This document shows, piece by piece, positions 1 to 7,461 of a DNA stretch of 8,969 nt. Source of the stretch: Dehalococcoidales bacterium (lineage in GTDB: Bacteria > Chloroflexota > Dehalococcoidia > E44-bin15); the NCBI GenBank assembly GCA_012974295.1, contig JAAXQM010000057.1, positions 1 to 8,969 of the forward strand. The letters are read 5' to 3'. The position numbers and the translations under genes are program-made. The notes beneath the pieces were generated by a model. That model had not been told where the DNA came from. It ran no database searches and saw nothing but the letters and a program-made list of their open reading frames with translations. How positions within the stretch are numbered: position 1 is the first letter of the stretch; every line of letters starts with the position of its first letter.

Positions 1-31
1 GTATTACAACTATTGCCTTTTTACCACTCAT
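1..31 (-). CDS. 5' end of a minus-strand gene cut by the window edge
   Basis: Only ten codons are visible, reading MSGKKAIVVI, and the gene continues beyond base 1. The start is supported by a purine-rich ribosome site (GAAGGAG) about eight bases upstream on the minus strand. An in-frame ATG seven codons earlier (52..50) is possible, but the ribosome site lies between the two and favours the inner one. Too little is present to name a family; an N-terminus with a lysine pair followed by AIVVI would suit many cytosolic Rossmann-type enzymes, but that is not evidence. A TTGACA promoter candidate sits upstream at 75-104. Confidence 0.55.
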   Translation of the reverse strand, partial: MSGKKAIVVI

Positions 32-74
32 TTTATTGTCTCCTTCCTCCATTGTTAGGAATAACGATTGTAGG

Positions 75-104
75 AGGTTAGCACAATACACGACTTGGTG
101 TCAA
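75..104 (-). promoter_or_regulatory. Candidate sigma70 promoter for the edge gene
   Basis: On the minus strand a perfect TTGACA (104..99) is followed 18 bases later by TAACCT (80..75), a weak -10 box. It sits 45-70 bases before the edge gene start. Unlike the other TTGACA promoters in this window, its spacer lacks the GCTCC element. Confidence 0.35.
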
Positions 105-160
105 TCCTCCAAGGCATCGGGAGCTCGGGAACAGGCTGCTAGGCTCAAGGATGCAGGTTT

Positions 161-262
161 GCAGTAGTAACTGCACATGTGTGCGTGCGTGATGTAGTTA
201 CAAAATTGCAACGTGAGGTTGTGTTGGTAAGGTAAGGAGTGACCTATTCTCGGGTAGCCCCC
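161..262 (+). repeat. Dispersed intergenic repeat, copy A (about 100 bp)
   Basis: This stretch aligns by eye with 7462-7560. Shared blocks in the same order are GCAGTAG, CTGCACA, GTGTGCGTGC, ATGTAGTT and CGTGAGGTTGT, followed by a hairpin-like GGGTAGCC end. About three quarters of positions match over the first 65 aligned bases. The hairpin in this copy is degenerate: its right arm (GGGTAGCCCC, 252-261) is intact but the left arm has decayed. No reading frame is convincing, so I treat it as non-coding. The rest of the 32-381 gap holds the edge-gene promoter and nothing else I can identify. Confidence 0.6.
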
Positions 263-381
263 ATAATCTACTTGGTTGGGCTTGTGCCTAAAGCAAGGAA
301 TGTTAGAACTCAAATATACCTCTGCGGATGCTCAGAGGGTAAAAAGTGGTTTGGTCAAGCGAGGTAGTATGGGCAATATCA

Positions 382-410
382 GAGTGGGCTACTATTTAGA
401 TAGCCCACTC
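382..410 (-). terminator. Hairpin terminator of the first lipoprotein gene
   Basis: A perfect 10-bp inverted repeat (GAGTGGGCTA / TAGCCCACTC) encloses a 9-base loop and begins 22 bases after the stop codon of the minus-strand lipoprotein gene. The downstream tract is only modestly U-rich (TGATATTG), so termination may be imperfect or factor-assisted. Confidence 0.65.
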
Positions 411-431
411 GCAATCTCCAGTATTACCCAC

Positions 432-950
432 CTATTTAATCGAGATACTATTTATTATAGACATTACCTGGGCTTCGTTCTCGGTAGTCGCATCATACGC
501 AGCATAGATATCAATACACGTAGAGCCCACAATAAATACTATCTCCATCTCATTAGATTCCCCAGCCGATTCATACTTCTTGGTATAGCCAGCTGTTTGT
601 CCAGCCGCAACCATAGTTCCCGTCTCGTCTGGCTCGAAAATAGACCACTCAATTGCCTTTTCTGCCAAGGCGTTGCCCTCTGTCTCATGGCCTTTTAGCT
701 CGCTCGGAACATCGCCGTAGTATATCGCGATAAAATCGGCGTCCTCAGTATCAGTATACTCAACCAAACCCCATTCTGTACCATCTGAGTCCTCTATTGT
801 TCCGTAGGGTTCCTCGTCGCTAAGATACCACCCTTGTGGAATATTACCAACCGTGGGGGTAGATACTGGTTCTTTAGCTTCCCCACAGGCAATTCCCACG
901 ACCAACATAATGCCCAGGAGCACAACTACAGTAATCCTAGCCTTTTTCAT
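432..950 (-). CDS. Small secreted lipoprotein, PsbP-like fold possible
   Basis: The product is 172 residues. Residues 1-21 form a bacterial lipoprotein signal peptide: a KKAR basic start, a hydrophobic stretch of about 15 residues, then VGIAC with C22 as the probable lipidated cysteine. The mature part is acidic, poor in cysteine and predicted to be beta-rich, and ends in an amphipathic tail, MSIINSISIK. That pattern (short strands, then a final helix with 'IINSI') is reminiscent of PsbP/Mog1-type lipoprotein domains, which is an inference from pattern only. The start is secure: AGGAGG lies five to six bases upstream of the ATG. It is apparently monocistronic, with a promoter at 973-1001 and a hairpin at 382-410. 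It would be anchored on the outer face of the cytoplasmic membrane. Role unknown. Confidence 0.85.
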   Translation of the reverse strand: MKKARITVVVLLGIMLVVGIACGEAKEPVSTPTVGNIPQGWYLSDEEPYGTIEDSDGTEWGLVEYTDTEDADFIAIYYGDVPSELKGHETEGNALAEKAIEWSIFEPDETGTMVAAGQTAGYTKKYESAGESNEMEIVFIVGSTCIDIYAAYDATTENEAQVMSIINSISIK

Positions 951-972
951 ATCATCCTCCTATATGCCAGCG

Positions 973-1001
973 ATAATACTCCCATGGAGCTGAGCTGTCA
1001 A
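973..1001 (-). promoter_or_regulatory. Sigma70 promoter of the lipoprotein gene
   Basis: On the minus strand TTGACA (1001..996), a 17-base spacer and TATTAT (978..973) lie just before the lipoprotein ribosome site. The spacer contains GCTCC and the dyad CTCC-ATG-GGAG, similar to three other promoters in this window. The hairpin at 1019-1042 lies 17 bases upstream. Confidence 0.75.
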
Positions 1002-1018
1002 CGGGGCCAAATAGCAAA

Positions 1019-1042
1019 GGGCCACCCATTATCGGGTAGCCC
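1019..1042 (-). terminator. GGGCTACCC hairpin terminator after the 1617-1069 gene
   Basis: Read on the minus strand, GGGCTACCC-gataat-GGGTGGCCC forms a 9-bp stem with one G-U pair and a 6-base loop, followed by CTTTGCTATTT. The G-U pair only forms in the minus-strand transcript (the plus strand has a C-A mismatch), so the orientation matches the gene ending at 1069. Near-identical hairpins occur at 7997-8019 and 7538-7559. Confidence 0.7.
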
Positions 1043-1068
1043 CAATAGTCTACCTGGCTGAGTTGACT

Positions 1069-1617
1069 CTAGCCTTCTTGATTTAAGGCACAGAGAACGA
1101 AGTATCCTTGAAGAGAGTATTCCTTCCCCCAGAGGAATTTATGATGACCTTGACCGAGAAAAACACCTTCATCAATCTTTCTCAGTTGGTCAATCAGGCC
1201 AAACAGACTTGAGGGAAAGCGGGGGTATGCTACAGTAAGACATAGGTTCTGGTCAAAAAGTGACTTATTAACATAGGTGTAAATTGGAAACCGCTCGGGA
1301 AGAATTCGATTCTGGAATAGATTGATGCCTTCCCCCATTTTCTTGTCATCGAAGGGAGTGGTGAACCGCTTCCCTGTCCAGCGGGCCAGAGAATTATCGA
1401 AGAAAATCGTAAGCCCCAGTTTTCTCCACCACCCTGTATTGGGACCCAGTACAAGAAAGCTTCCTAATGTCTTACCCTCAATTTCCTCAAAAAGGGGCAC
1501 CTTACCTTCTTTGAATAAAGGATGAAAGTCATCAAAGGAATATTTGCCCAGTCTATCAATAATCGCTCTGGCTTCTTCAAGCGAATGGCGTTTTATAGAC
1601 GTCTTTGTTGTAGACAT
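1069..1617 (-). CDS. Unrecognised soluble protein, about 182 residues
   Basis: I do not recognise this family. The chosen ATG (1617..1615) gives 182 residues starting MSTTKTSIKRHSLEEA. A GGGG ribosome site lies 10 bases upstream, and the promoter at 1677-1705 fits this start rather than the longer frame from 1695, which would begin upstream of the expected transcript. There is no signal peptide or membrane segment. The N-terminal third looks helical; from about residue 50 the pattern suggests strands rich in aromatic residues (GPNTGWWRKLGL, RWTGKRF, FPIYTYVNKS, DQLRKIDEGVFLGQGHH), ending YFVLCALNQ. Repeated W/G/F turns and the 'D-LR-I--G-FLG-G' block resemble lipocalin-like ligand-binding barrels, which is inference only. 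It has its own promoter and terminator. Confidence 0.75.
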   Translation of the reverse strand: MSTTKTSIKRHSLEEARAIIDRLGKYSFDDFHPLFKEGKVPLFEEIEGKTLGSFLVLGPNTGWWRKLGLTIFFDNSLARWTGKRFTTPFDDKKMGEGINLFQNRILPERFPIYTYVNKSLFDQNLCLTVAYPRFPSSLFGLIDQLRKIDEGVFLGQGHHKFLWGKEYSLQGYFVLCALNQEG

Positions 1618-1676
1618 ATCACTGTATCCCCTTTTAGTATGCAAGTAAATTATACGGCTGAGTATAGTGTGGGAGC

Positions 1677-1705
1677 ATAATACTCCGGGGAGCATCGCCT
1701 GTCAA
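1677..1705 (-). promoter_or_regulatory. Sigma70 promoter of the 1617-1069 gene
   Basis: TTGACA (1705..1700), a 17-base spacer and TATTAT (1682..1677) on the minus strand. The spacer carries GCTCC and the dyad CTCC-CC-GGAG. A second TATAAT (1654..1649) lies closer to the gene but has no convincing -35 box. The leader from the first promoter would be roughly 50 bases. Confidence 0.75.
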
Positions 1706-1729
1706 TGCTTTGGGCAACAAAGAAAGGTT

Positions 1730-1880
1730 TCACAGCTGAGGATAGGGGACTAACCTCTTATCTGGTTTCAATTTAGGATTAGGTTTAAGGCGAAAAGAAT
1801 GTGCAAAAACTTTATGCTCAGCACACTTCTTACAAATACCTAAAGACGGACCCCCACTGTGTCTCTTTCTGCTTTGTCAT
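1730..1880 (-). pseudogene. Tiny C-x2-C protein next to the ferritin-like gene, frameshifted at a G5 run
   Basis: The ATG at 1880..1878 lies three bases after the ferritin-like stop (TGA CGA ATG), with GGTGG inside the end of the upstream gene as ribosome site. The frame opens MTKQKETQ, then enters a run of five G (plus-strand 1851-1855) and stops after 16 codons. Removing one G joins it to a clean downstream frame with the motif GICKKCAEHK, then a basic, proline-rich tail ending VPYPQL and a TGA at 1732..1730, for about 49 residues. The CKKC pair and following histidine suggest metal binding, but one pair alone is not a full zinc knuckle; it could complete a site in a dimer or be a thiol pair. 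It may be a real frameshift mutation, a sequencing error in the homopolymer, or slippage. Family not recognised. Confidence 0.5.
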
Positions 1881-1883
1881 TCG

Positions 1884-2354
1884 TCAGCCACCATCAGTTT
1901 GAGGGAAAGCCACCTCAGTATACAGGGATTCTACCCTATGCTTGTGCTCCAACTCTTGGGATGCTAGCTTCTCAAGCAACCTTCTTGCATCTCCCGGAGA
2001 ATGGAGTCTAGCAAGAGCAAGGTATAACTCATGAGAATGCATTTCCCGATTGGCAACAATCAAGAAGATATCTTTGAGTTGCATATCAGGAGAAATCTCT
2101 GGCTGCTCGAGGTGTTCGGCAATCTTGTAATCTATGACCTGTCTCCTACTTAGCGTTCCTCCCTTAAGCTCGCCTCGCTGATATTGTTCTAGTATGCTTT
2201 GATGCCCCTGCTCTTGTCGGGATAGCTGCCGAAGAGCCTCTTTAGCAGCATCATTGGTCATTTTCTGGCTTAAGTCACTGTACAAACGCTGTGACTCAAT
2301 TTCCTTCTGTATTGCCCTCTCTAAAATTTCTTTGAGAGTAAACTGTGCTGCCAT
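1884..2354 (-). CDS. Rubrerythrin/ferritin-like diiron protein
   Basis: The product is 156 residues with no signal peptide, so cytosolic. It shows the duplicated four-helix ferritin-like ligand pattern: E18 seven residues before Y25, then E48-x2-H51; and in the second half E104 seven residues before Y111, then E134-x2-H137. This is the carboxylate-bridged diiron arrangement known in rubrerythrin-type proteins, which act in peroxide reduction, iron handling or related oxidative-stress chemistry. The rubredoxin domain of classical rubrerythrins is absent, so an external electron donor would be needed for a peroxidase. The start has an excellent GGAGGGAG ribosome site. The promoter is at 2416-2444, and a small C-x2-C protein follows three bases downstream, apparently co-translated. 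The precise substrate cannot be told from sequence. Confidence 0.85.
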   Translation of the reverse strand: MAAQFTLKEILERAIQKEIESQRLYSDLSQKMTNDAAKEALRQLSRQEQGHQSILEQYQRGELKGGTLSRRQVIDYKIAEHLEQPEISPDMQLKDIFLIVANREMHSHELYLALARLHSPGDARRLLEKLASQELEHKHRVESLYTEVAFPQTDGG

Positions 2355-2415
2355 TGTCTCCCTCCAATCCGCATTAGCTTATCTCAAAACTGAGACAAGA
2401 TTATTACATGAATGG

Positions 2416-2444
2416 AGCATAATCCGAGGAGCTTCACATGTCAA
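2416..2444 (-). promoter_or_regulatory. Sigma70 promoter of the ferritin-like gene
   Basis: TTGACA (2444..2439), a 17-base spacer and TATGCT (2421..2416) on the minus strand. The spacer again contains AGCTCC at the shared position, with a degenerate dyad CTCC-TC-GGAT. Confidence 0.65.
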
Positions 2445-2673
2445 TTTACGTTTCTTCTTTGCTGTCACGATTCAACATCTTTTCGTTGACACGTTTCGAT
2501 ACCCAGGGGTTCCCTACAAAATAATCCTTTGTGATCTGCCTGACCCTTATCTAGTATGGTTTCACCGGAACGGTTTTCCTCAGGGGAAAATGGGCATGCT
2601 CTTGGCTGCTCCTTATGAAATCAAACTTAACGGATTGGAATATCTTCTGAAGCCAATCAGGAAAAAGCCGTGA
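2440..2673 (+). pseudogene. Start-less ORF tail, probable 5'-truncated or frameshifted gene
   Basis: The plus-strand frame ending at TGA 2671-2673 reads like real protein: VDTFRYPGVPYKIIL, then DPYLVWFHRNGFPQGK, then EIKLNGLEYLLKPIRKKP. I do not recognise the family by name. The frame has no ATG, GTG or TTG between the divergent ferritin gene and the conserved-looking part; the only upstream ATG lies inside the ferritin gene in antisense and is not credible. An ATG at 2438 preceded by GAGGAG opens a different frame (MSIYVSSLLSRF) that stops at about 2524; a one-base loss between them would explain the break. Alternatively the 5' end was removed when the ferritin promoter region was placed here. 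The last 60 or so residues are the persuasive part. Confidence 0.5.
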
Positions 2674-2699
2674 TGCAGGCGGAAAACTGAAAATGTTAT

Positions 2700-2990
2700 T
2701 TACACCTCGACCTCTTTGATTATTACTTCAATATGTTCATTGGTTCTTATCAGGTCTTCTTTCCTCTTCTTTGACAGTCTCTTGACCTTACTTTCCACAG
2801 CAAGTGCCAAGCTTCTACTCCCCAATTTCTTTTGGAAAACTAACATCAGAGGTCTCCTACCTCGCAGGTACTTTGCTCCTGTACACCTGTTTTCCCGATG
2901 CTCAGCAAACCTGCGGGCAACATTAGTCGTAATTCCAGTATACAAACTTCCATCGCTACATCTTAACAGATACAAATACCAGTCAGACAT
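2700..2990 (-). CDS. GIY-YIG domain nuclease, YhbQ/UPF0213-like
   Basis: The product is 96 residues and consists of a single GIY-YIG nuclease domain. Visible motif: YLYLLRCSDGSLYTG (Y5/Y7 for 'GIY' and Y17-T18-G19 for 'YIG'), R27 and H31 in the RRFAEH helix, and E66 in the AVESKVKRL helix that supplies the metal-binding glutamate. All family catalytic positions are therefore present, and the length matches stand-alone UPF0213-type proteins, whose cellular role is poorly defined (linked to DNA repair or structure-specific cleavage). The ATG at 2990 lacks a clear ribosome site (AAATCACCACA precedes it). It lies 45 bases after the RNase D stop on the same strand, so it is probably co-transcribed and may depend on that transcript. 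It converges with the 2440-2673 remnant; no terminator is visible between them. Confidence 0.9.
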   Translation of the reverse strand: MSDWYLYLLRCSDGSLYTGITTNVARRFAEHRENRCTGAKYLRGRRPLMLVFQKKLGSRSLALAVESKVKRLSKKRKEDLIRTNEHIEVIIKEVEV

Positions 2991-3035
2991 TGTGGTGATT
3001 TACTTTCAGTATTCTCTCACGGCGCTAAGTTCGTA

Positions 3036-4190
3036 TCATGGCAATGATTCCAGACAGGTTTGGAGAGAGGAGGCAACCACATTGCGCTGCCACCGACGGA
3101 TGTTATCGTAGGTAAGCTCGACTTTTAGAGTATCAGGCGCTTTGGCAAGCCGTTCCAGGCTGGTTAAGGGCCAGAGGAGCGAAGGATCAAGGGAAAGACT
3201 GGAGCCTAGCGATGTGCGCCACTCTTTAAGGCGACTCAGACGCTGCACCTGCTTTTTGCTGGCTCGTTCGGCCTTAATAGGATGTGGCCGGTGTATCAGT
3301 GGCGCAGTCATGCCGTTGTGTAGTGCCTGCTGCAGGCCCTGCCCGAACCGTTTCAACCCAGTTTGTCCAAGACCGGGAACCTTCGAGATTGTGGCTGTGG
3401 GAGTAGTGGCGAGAAAGATGAGGGCAGCATCGGGTATTACAAAGAAGGGTGGCCGGTGCTGGCGTCGGGCTTCTTCTTCCCGAAATCGAAAAAGACTTTG
3501 CATAATCGCCAGGCCGCGTCCGTCTAGGTTCTTAGCCCCTTTGACGGAGAGGTATGCCGTCTCTGAATCTGGTGCGGTATATCTCACCTCTTCGAGCCGA
3601 GCGCACTCTTCGGCAACCCATTCCGTACGACCCAGGGTCTGGAGTCGTTGGTTAAGAGTCTCTTGCAGAGCGAGAAGGTAGCTGACGTCGGTAGCTGCGT
3701 AGTCGAGAGCCTCCGTGGAGAGCGGACGATGCCCCCAGTCGGCTCGCTGGAGTCGCTTGCTCTTGGGGATAGTTACGCCCAGTAGGTCCTCGATAAGGGC
3801 TGCCAAGCTAACGCGTGTCATGCCGGCAAAGCGGGCAGCAATGTTAGTATCGTACAGGTTGCGGATATGAAATCCGCAATGCCGGTCAAGGCTACGGATG
3901 TCGTAGTCCGCGCCGTGAACGACTTTGATGATGGAAGCATCTAGGACTTCTTTGAGAGCGGCAATCTCCTTCAGGACAATCGCGTCGATGATATACACCC
4001 TGTGGCGGGTGGCAATCTGAATAAGGCAAAGCTGCTCGGGATAGTGGTGGAAGCTGTTGGACTCGGTATCGAGGGCGATGTATCGAGAGCCGAGCATCGC
4101 CTTGACGGCAGCATCAAGTTGGGCGGCCTGGCTGACGATTTCGACAGGAAGCGGTAGCGAGACGATCATGAGTCTAGTATACCGTCTCAT
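3036..4190 (-). CDS. rnd: Ribonuclease D (DEDDy 3'-5' exonuclease with HRDC domain)
   Basis: The product is 384 residues, typical for RNase D, which trims 3' ends of tRNA precursors and other structured RNAs with divalent metal ions. The DEDDy residues are intact: exo I D41 and E43 (ALDTES), exo II D97 (KVVHGADYDIRSL), exo III Y164 and D168 (DYAATDVSYL). An HRDC domain follows at about residues 222-292 (MQSLFRFREEEARRQ ... PFFVIPDAAL), then a C-terminal region that probably contains a second, weaker HRDC-like module. The ATG at 4190 is preferred because AAGGA lies five bases upstream; the internal M8 has no ribosome site. The reading frame stays open upstream of this ATG into a transposase-like remnant (4236-4325), so a longer product is not excluded but lacks a start. 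The GIY-YIG gene follows 45 bases downstream. Confidence 0.93.
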   Translation of the reverse strand: MRRYTRLMIVSLPLPVEIVSQAAQLDAAVKAMLGSRYIALDTESNSFHHYPEQLCLIQIATRHRVYIIDAIVLKEIAALKEVLDASIIKVVHGADYDIRSLDRHCGFHIRNLYDTNIAARFAGMTRVSLAALIEDLLGVTIPKSKRLQRADWGHRPLSTEALDYAATDVSYLLALQETLNQRLQTLGRTEWVAEECARLEEVRYTAPDSETAYLSVKGAKNLDGRGLAIMQSLFRFREEEARRQHRPPFFVIPDAALIFLATTPTATISKVPGLGQTGLKRFGQGLQQALHNGMTAPLIHRPHPIKAERASKKQVQRLSRLKEWRTSLGSSLSLDPSLLWPLTSLERLAKAPDTLKVELTYDNIRRWQRNVVASSLQTCLESLP

Positions 4191-4235
4191 AACTATCCTT
4201 ACAACGAGCGATCTTGGTTCAGAATCGAATCCGAC

Positions 4236-4325
4236 CGTTGCATCGTATACAAACGGCTTGTGGTCCGCATTAGACGTCGCGAGATACTCATCAAACGCGG
4301 CGATTAAATCCGGGACAAGGCCGTC
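4236..4325 (-). pseudogene. C-terminal remnant of an IS630-family transposase
   Basis: The minus-strand frame directly upstream of RNase D reads LVPDLIAAFDEYLATSN and then ADHKPFVYDAT. This matches the known C-terminal pattern of IS630-family DDE transposases (roughly 'SV-EL-AAI--Y---HNADPKPFVWTAT'), except that Y replaces the usual W before the final T. A TGA stands a short distance upstream (near 4360), and neither catalytic DDE block nor an obvious inverted end is visible, so only a fragment remains. It is in frame with RNase D and separated from its start by 15 codons. The identification rests on memory of the family pattern, hence moderate confidence. Confidence 0.5.
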
Positions 4326-4435
4326 GGCTGCTATGCCAGCCAGCTTGGCAGATGCTCGTCAGATGAAAGGATTAGCCAAAGAGTCTCGCTACACAGCTAG
4401 AATGTAGCTATAAGCTAGAACTGGCGCTCCAAATT

Positions 4436-4502
4436 ACTGTATGTGTTTTATAAACAGAAGGGAGCAAGGACAGGTTCTCCCTGTACATAAAACACATACA
4501 GT
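4436..4502. repeat. 67-base perfect-ended inverted repeat (MITE-like or long hairpin)
   Basis: Arms ACTGTATGTGTTTTAT (4436-4451) and its exact reverse complement (4487-4502) give 16 perfect base pairs. Inside, GGGAG pairs with CTCCC and ACA with TGT across small bulges, leaving a loop of about 12 bases. It lies in the gap between divergent RNase D and the ABC-F gene, upstream of the ABC-F promoter, so it is not an attenuator within that transcript. The perfect termini suggest a tiny non-autonomous element or a cruciform; no target-site duplication is evident. Just before it, AGCTAGAA occurs twice 18 bases apart (4395-4402 and 4413-4420). Nothing else is recognisable in 4340-4435. Confidence 0.7.
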
Positions 4503-4558
4503 TGGAGGGTTTCAAACCTGGATTGATACTGATGGTCGTTTACGCCAAAACCCCTATT

Positions 4559-4587
4559 TCTACAAACCCCGCCGTACAAGCTATAAT
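4559..4587 (+). promoter_or_regulatory. Candidate sigma70 promoter of the ABC-F gene
   Basis: TCTACA (4559-4564), a 17-base spacer and a perfect TATAAT (4582-4587). Transcription would start about 14 bases before the ATG at 4608, giving a very short leader with AGGGG (4591-4595) as the probable ribosome site. Confidence 0.6.
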
Positions 4588-4607
4588 GATAGGGGTAAGA
4601 TAAATAC

Positions 4608-6587
<1,980 letters not shown>

Positions 6588-6588
6588 G

Positions 6589-6618
6589 GACGGTTAGGTA
6601 TAATATTCAGTAGCCGTC
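6589..6618 (+). terminator. Weak candidate terminator after the ABC-F gene
   Basis: GACGGTTA (6589-6596) and TAGCCGTC (6611-6618) form an 8-bp stem with one G-U pair and a 14-base loop directly after the ABC-F stop codon. No U tract follows, so it may stabilise the 3' end rather than terminate. I see nothing else in 6619-6708. Confidence 0.35.
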
Positions 6619-6708
6619 ACCCTACGATAGAAGTTGACTAGCAATCTGTCAAACAGATAAACTAACATCGACATCGCAAGAATCAATACAGACTTACCTT
6701 CTTCCCGA

Positions 6709-7015
6709 CTAGACTTCTAGGTGCCGCTCCACAATCTCTGCGGCTGCTCGATCCTCACCCAAAGCGTCCAGGGCCTCGGCTTTGGCCAATGCTCTTGAGT
6801 ATACTTAACGCTTTCTTTGATACCAAGTGGTTGCGTTTGATTGCCTGTACGAATATAGAACCTAGAGTCCTGCCCTTCCTTAACATATGCTGGTTTGGGA
6901 GAAGGCTCCACTTGAACCATGCAAATATCTCTGCCATCTTAGTGTGGGGAATGTGGTGACGAAATCGAGCAGGAGCAAAGCCGCACTCGCTCGCTACTGA
7001 GTACTTTTCACTCAT
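6709..7015 (-). pseudogene. Composite remnant: AlbA_2/Schlafen-like tail joined to a TPR-like tail
   Basis: Three minus-strand frames each carry protein-like text. (a) 6982-6941: GFAPARFRHHIPHT. (b) 6938-6786, after a TAA and a two-base offset: DGRDICMVQVEPSPKPAYV, then FYIRTGNQTQPLG, then ESVKYTQEHW. Together these match the known C-terminal pattern of AlbA_2/Schlafen-type putative DNA- or RNA-binding proteins ('DGKDIC-V-V-PS-KPVY-K ... FYVRTGNSTR-L ... YI-EHW'). (c) 6804-6709: RALAKAEALDALGEDRAAA, then EIVERHLEV and a TAG, resembling the last helix pair of a TPR or other alpha-solenoid protein. The first two parts need a frameshift; the third begins exactly where the AlbA-like part ends, implying a recombination joint near 6786-6804. 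The ATG at 7015 overlaps the upstream membrane-protein stop (ATGA). No functional full-length product is likely. Confidence 0.6.
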
Positions 7016-7362
7016 ATAGCGATTAGACCAGCAACTACTGAAGCGATAAGAAGACTAAGAGCAACAACACTACTAGCAGCTTGTAAACCGCTATGGCGAG
7101 AAAACTTTGCTGTGAAAAAGAAGAAGATGATACTTGATCCGAGACAAATATAAGATATGCCCCAAGCAAGCATAGACTCATATACTATGAGCCCTACGCC
7201 TCCTAGTATACATATGCCTGCACAAATAGGTACGCCAAGCTTGATGCTAAATTTAACGAGATTAACACTAAACACGGTGATAATAGCATATATATTTAGA
7301 CACCTACTGTCAAACAATATATTGGGGAACCAATGGAAAACTGCTGAATTTATTGTGGGCAT
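7012..7362 (-). CDS. Small integral membrane protein, hypothetical
   Basis: From the ATG at 7362 the product is 116 residues with three strong hydrophobic segments at about residues 42-60 (GVPICAGICILGGVGLIVY), 64-83 (MLAWGISYICLGSSIIFFFF) and 94-114, and a weaker one at 23-36. Short basic stretches (KFSIK, AKFSRHSG) lie between them. I do not recognise the family. The start is uncertain: an in-frame TTG at 7398 would add 12 residues, and neither start has a clear ribosome site; a start nearer the first strong segment is also possible. The stop overlaps the ATG of the downstream remnant by ATGA, an arrangement typical of translational coupling, suggesting that both were once one operon. It may itself be truncated at its N-terminus. 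Location: cytoplasmic membrane. Confidence 0.5.
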   Translation of the reverse strand: MPTINSAVFHWFPNILFDSRCLNIYAIITVFSVNLVKFSIKLGVPICAGICILGGVGLIVYESMLAWGISYICLGSSIIFFFFTAKFSRHSGLQAASSVVALSLLIASVVAGLIAI

Positions 7363-7461
7363 AGGAGCGCTGCTGCAGCCGCAAGCCCCATCGGGCAAGG
7401 CAAGGCTACGCTGGCTATAAGGGGAGAGGGAATAGGTAGGCCTACGGTATTATGTATATCA

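Noticed and set aside
276..698. 140-codon plus-strand frame across the first lipoprotein gene.
   Set aside because: Antisense to a gene with signal peptide, ribosome site, promoter and terminator; no ribosome site of its own.
2484..2489. Plus-strand TTGACA at about 2484, considered as a promoter for the 2440-2673 remnant.
   Set aside because: No -10 box at 16-18 bases, and it lies inside the protein-like part of the frame.
4057..4407. 116-codon plus-strand frame across the RNase D start.
   Set aside because: It is antisense to the RNase D N-terminus and to the transposase remnant, both of which read better as protein.
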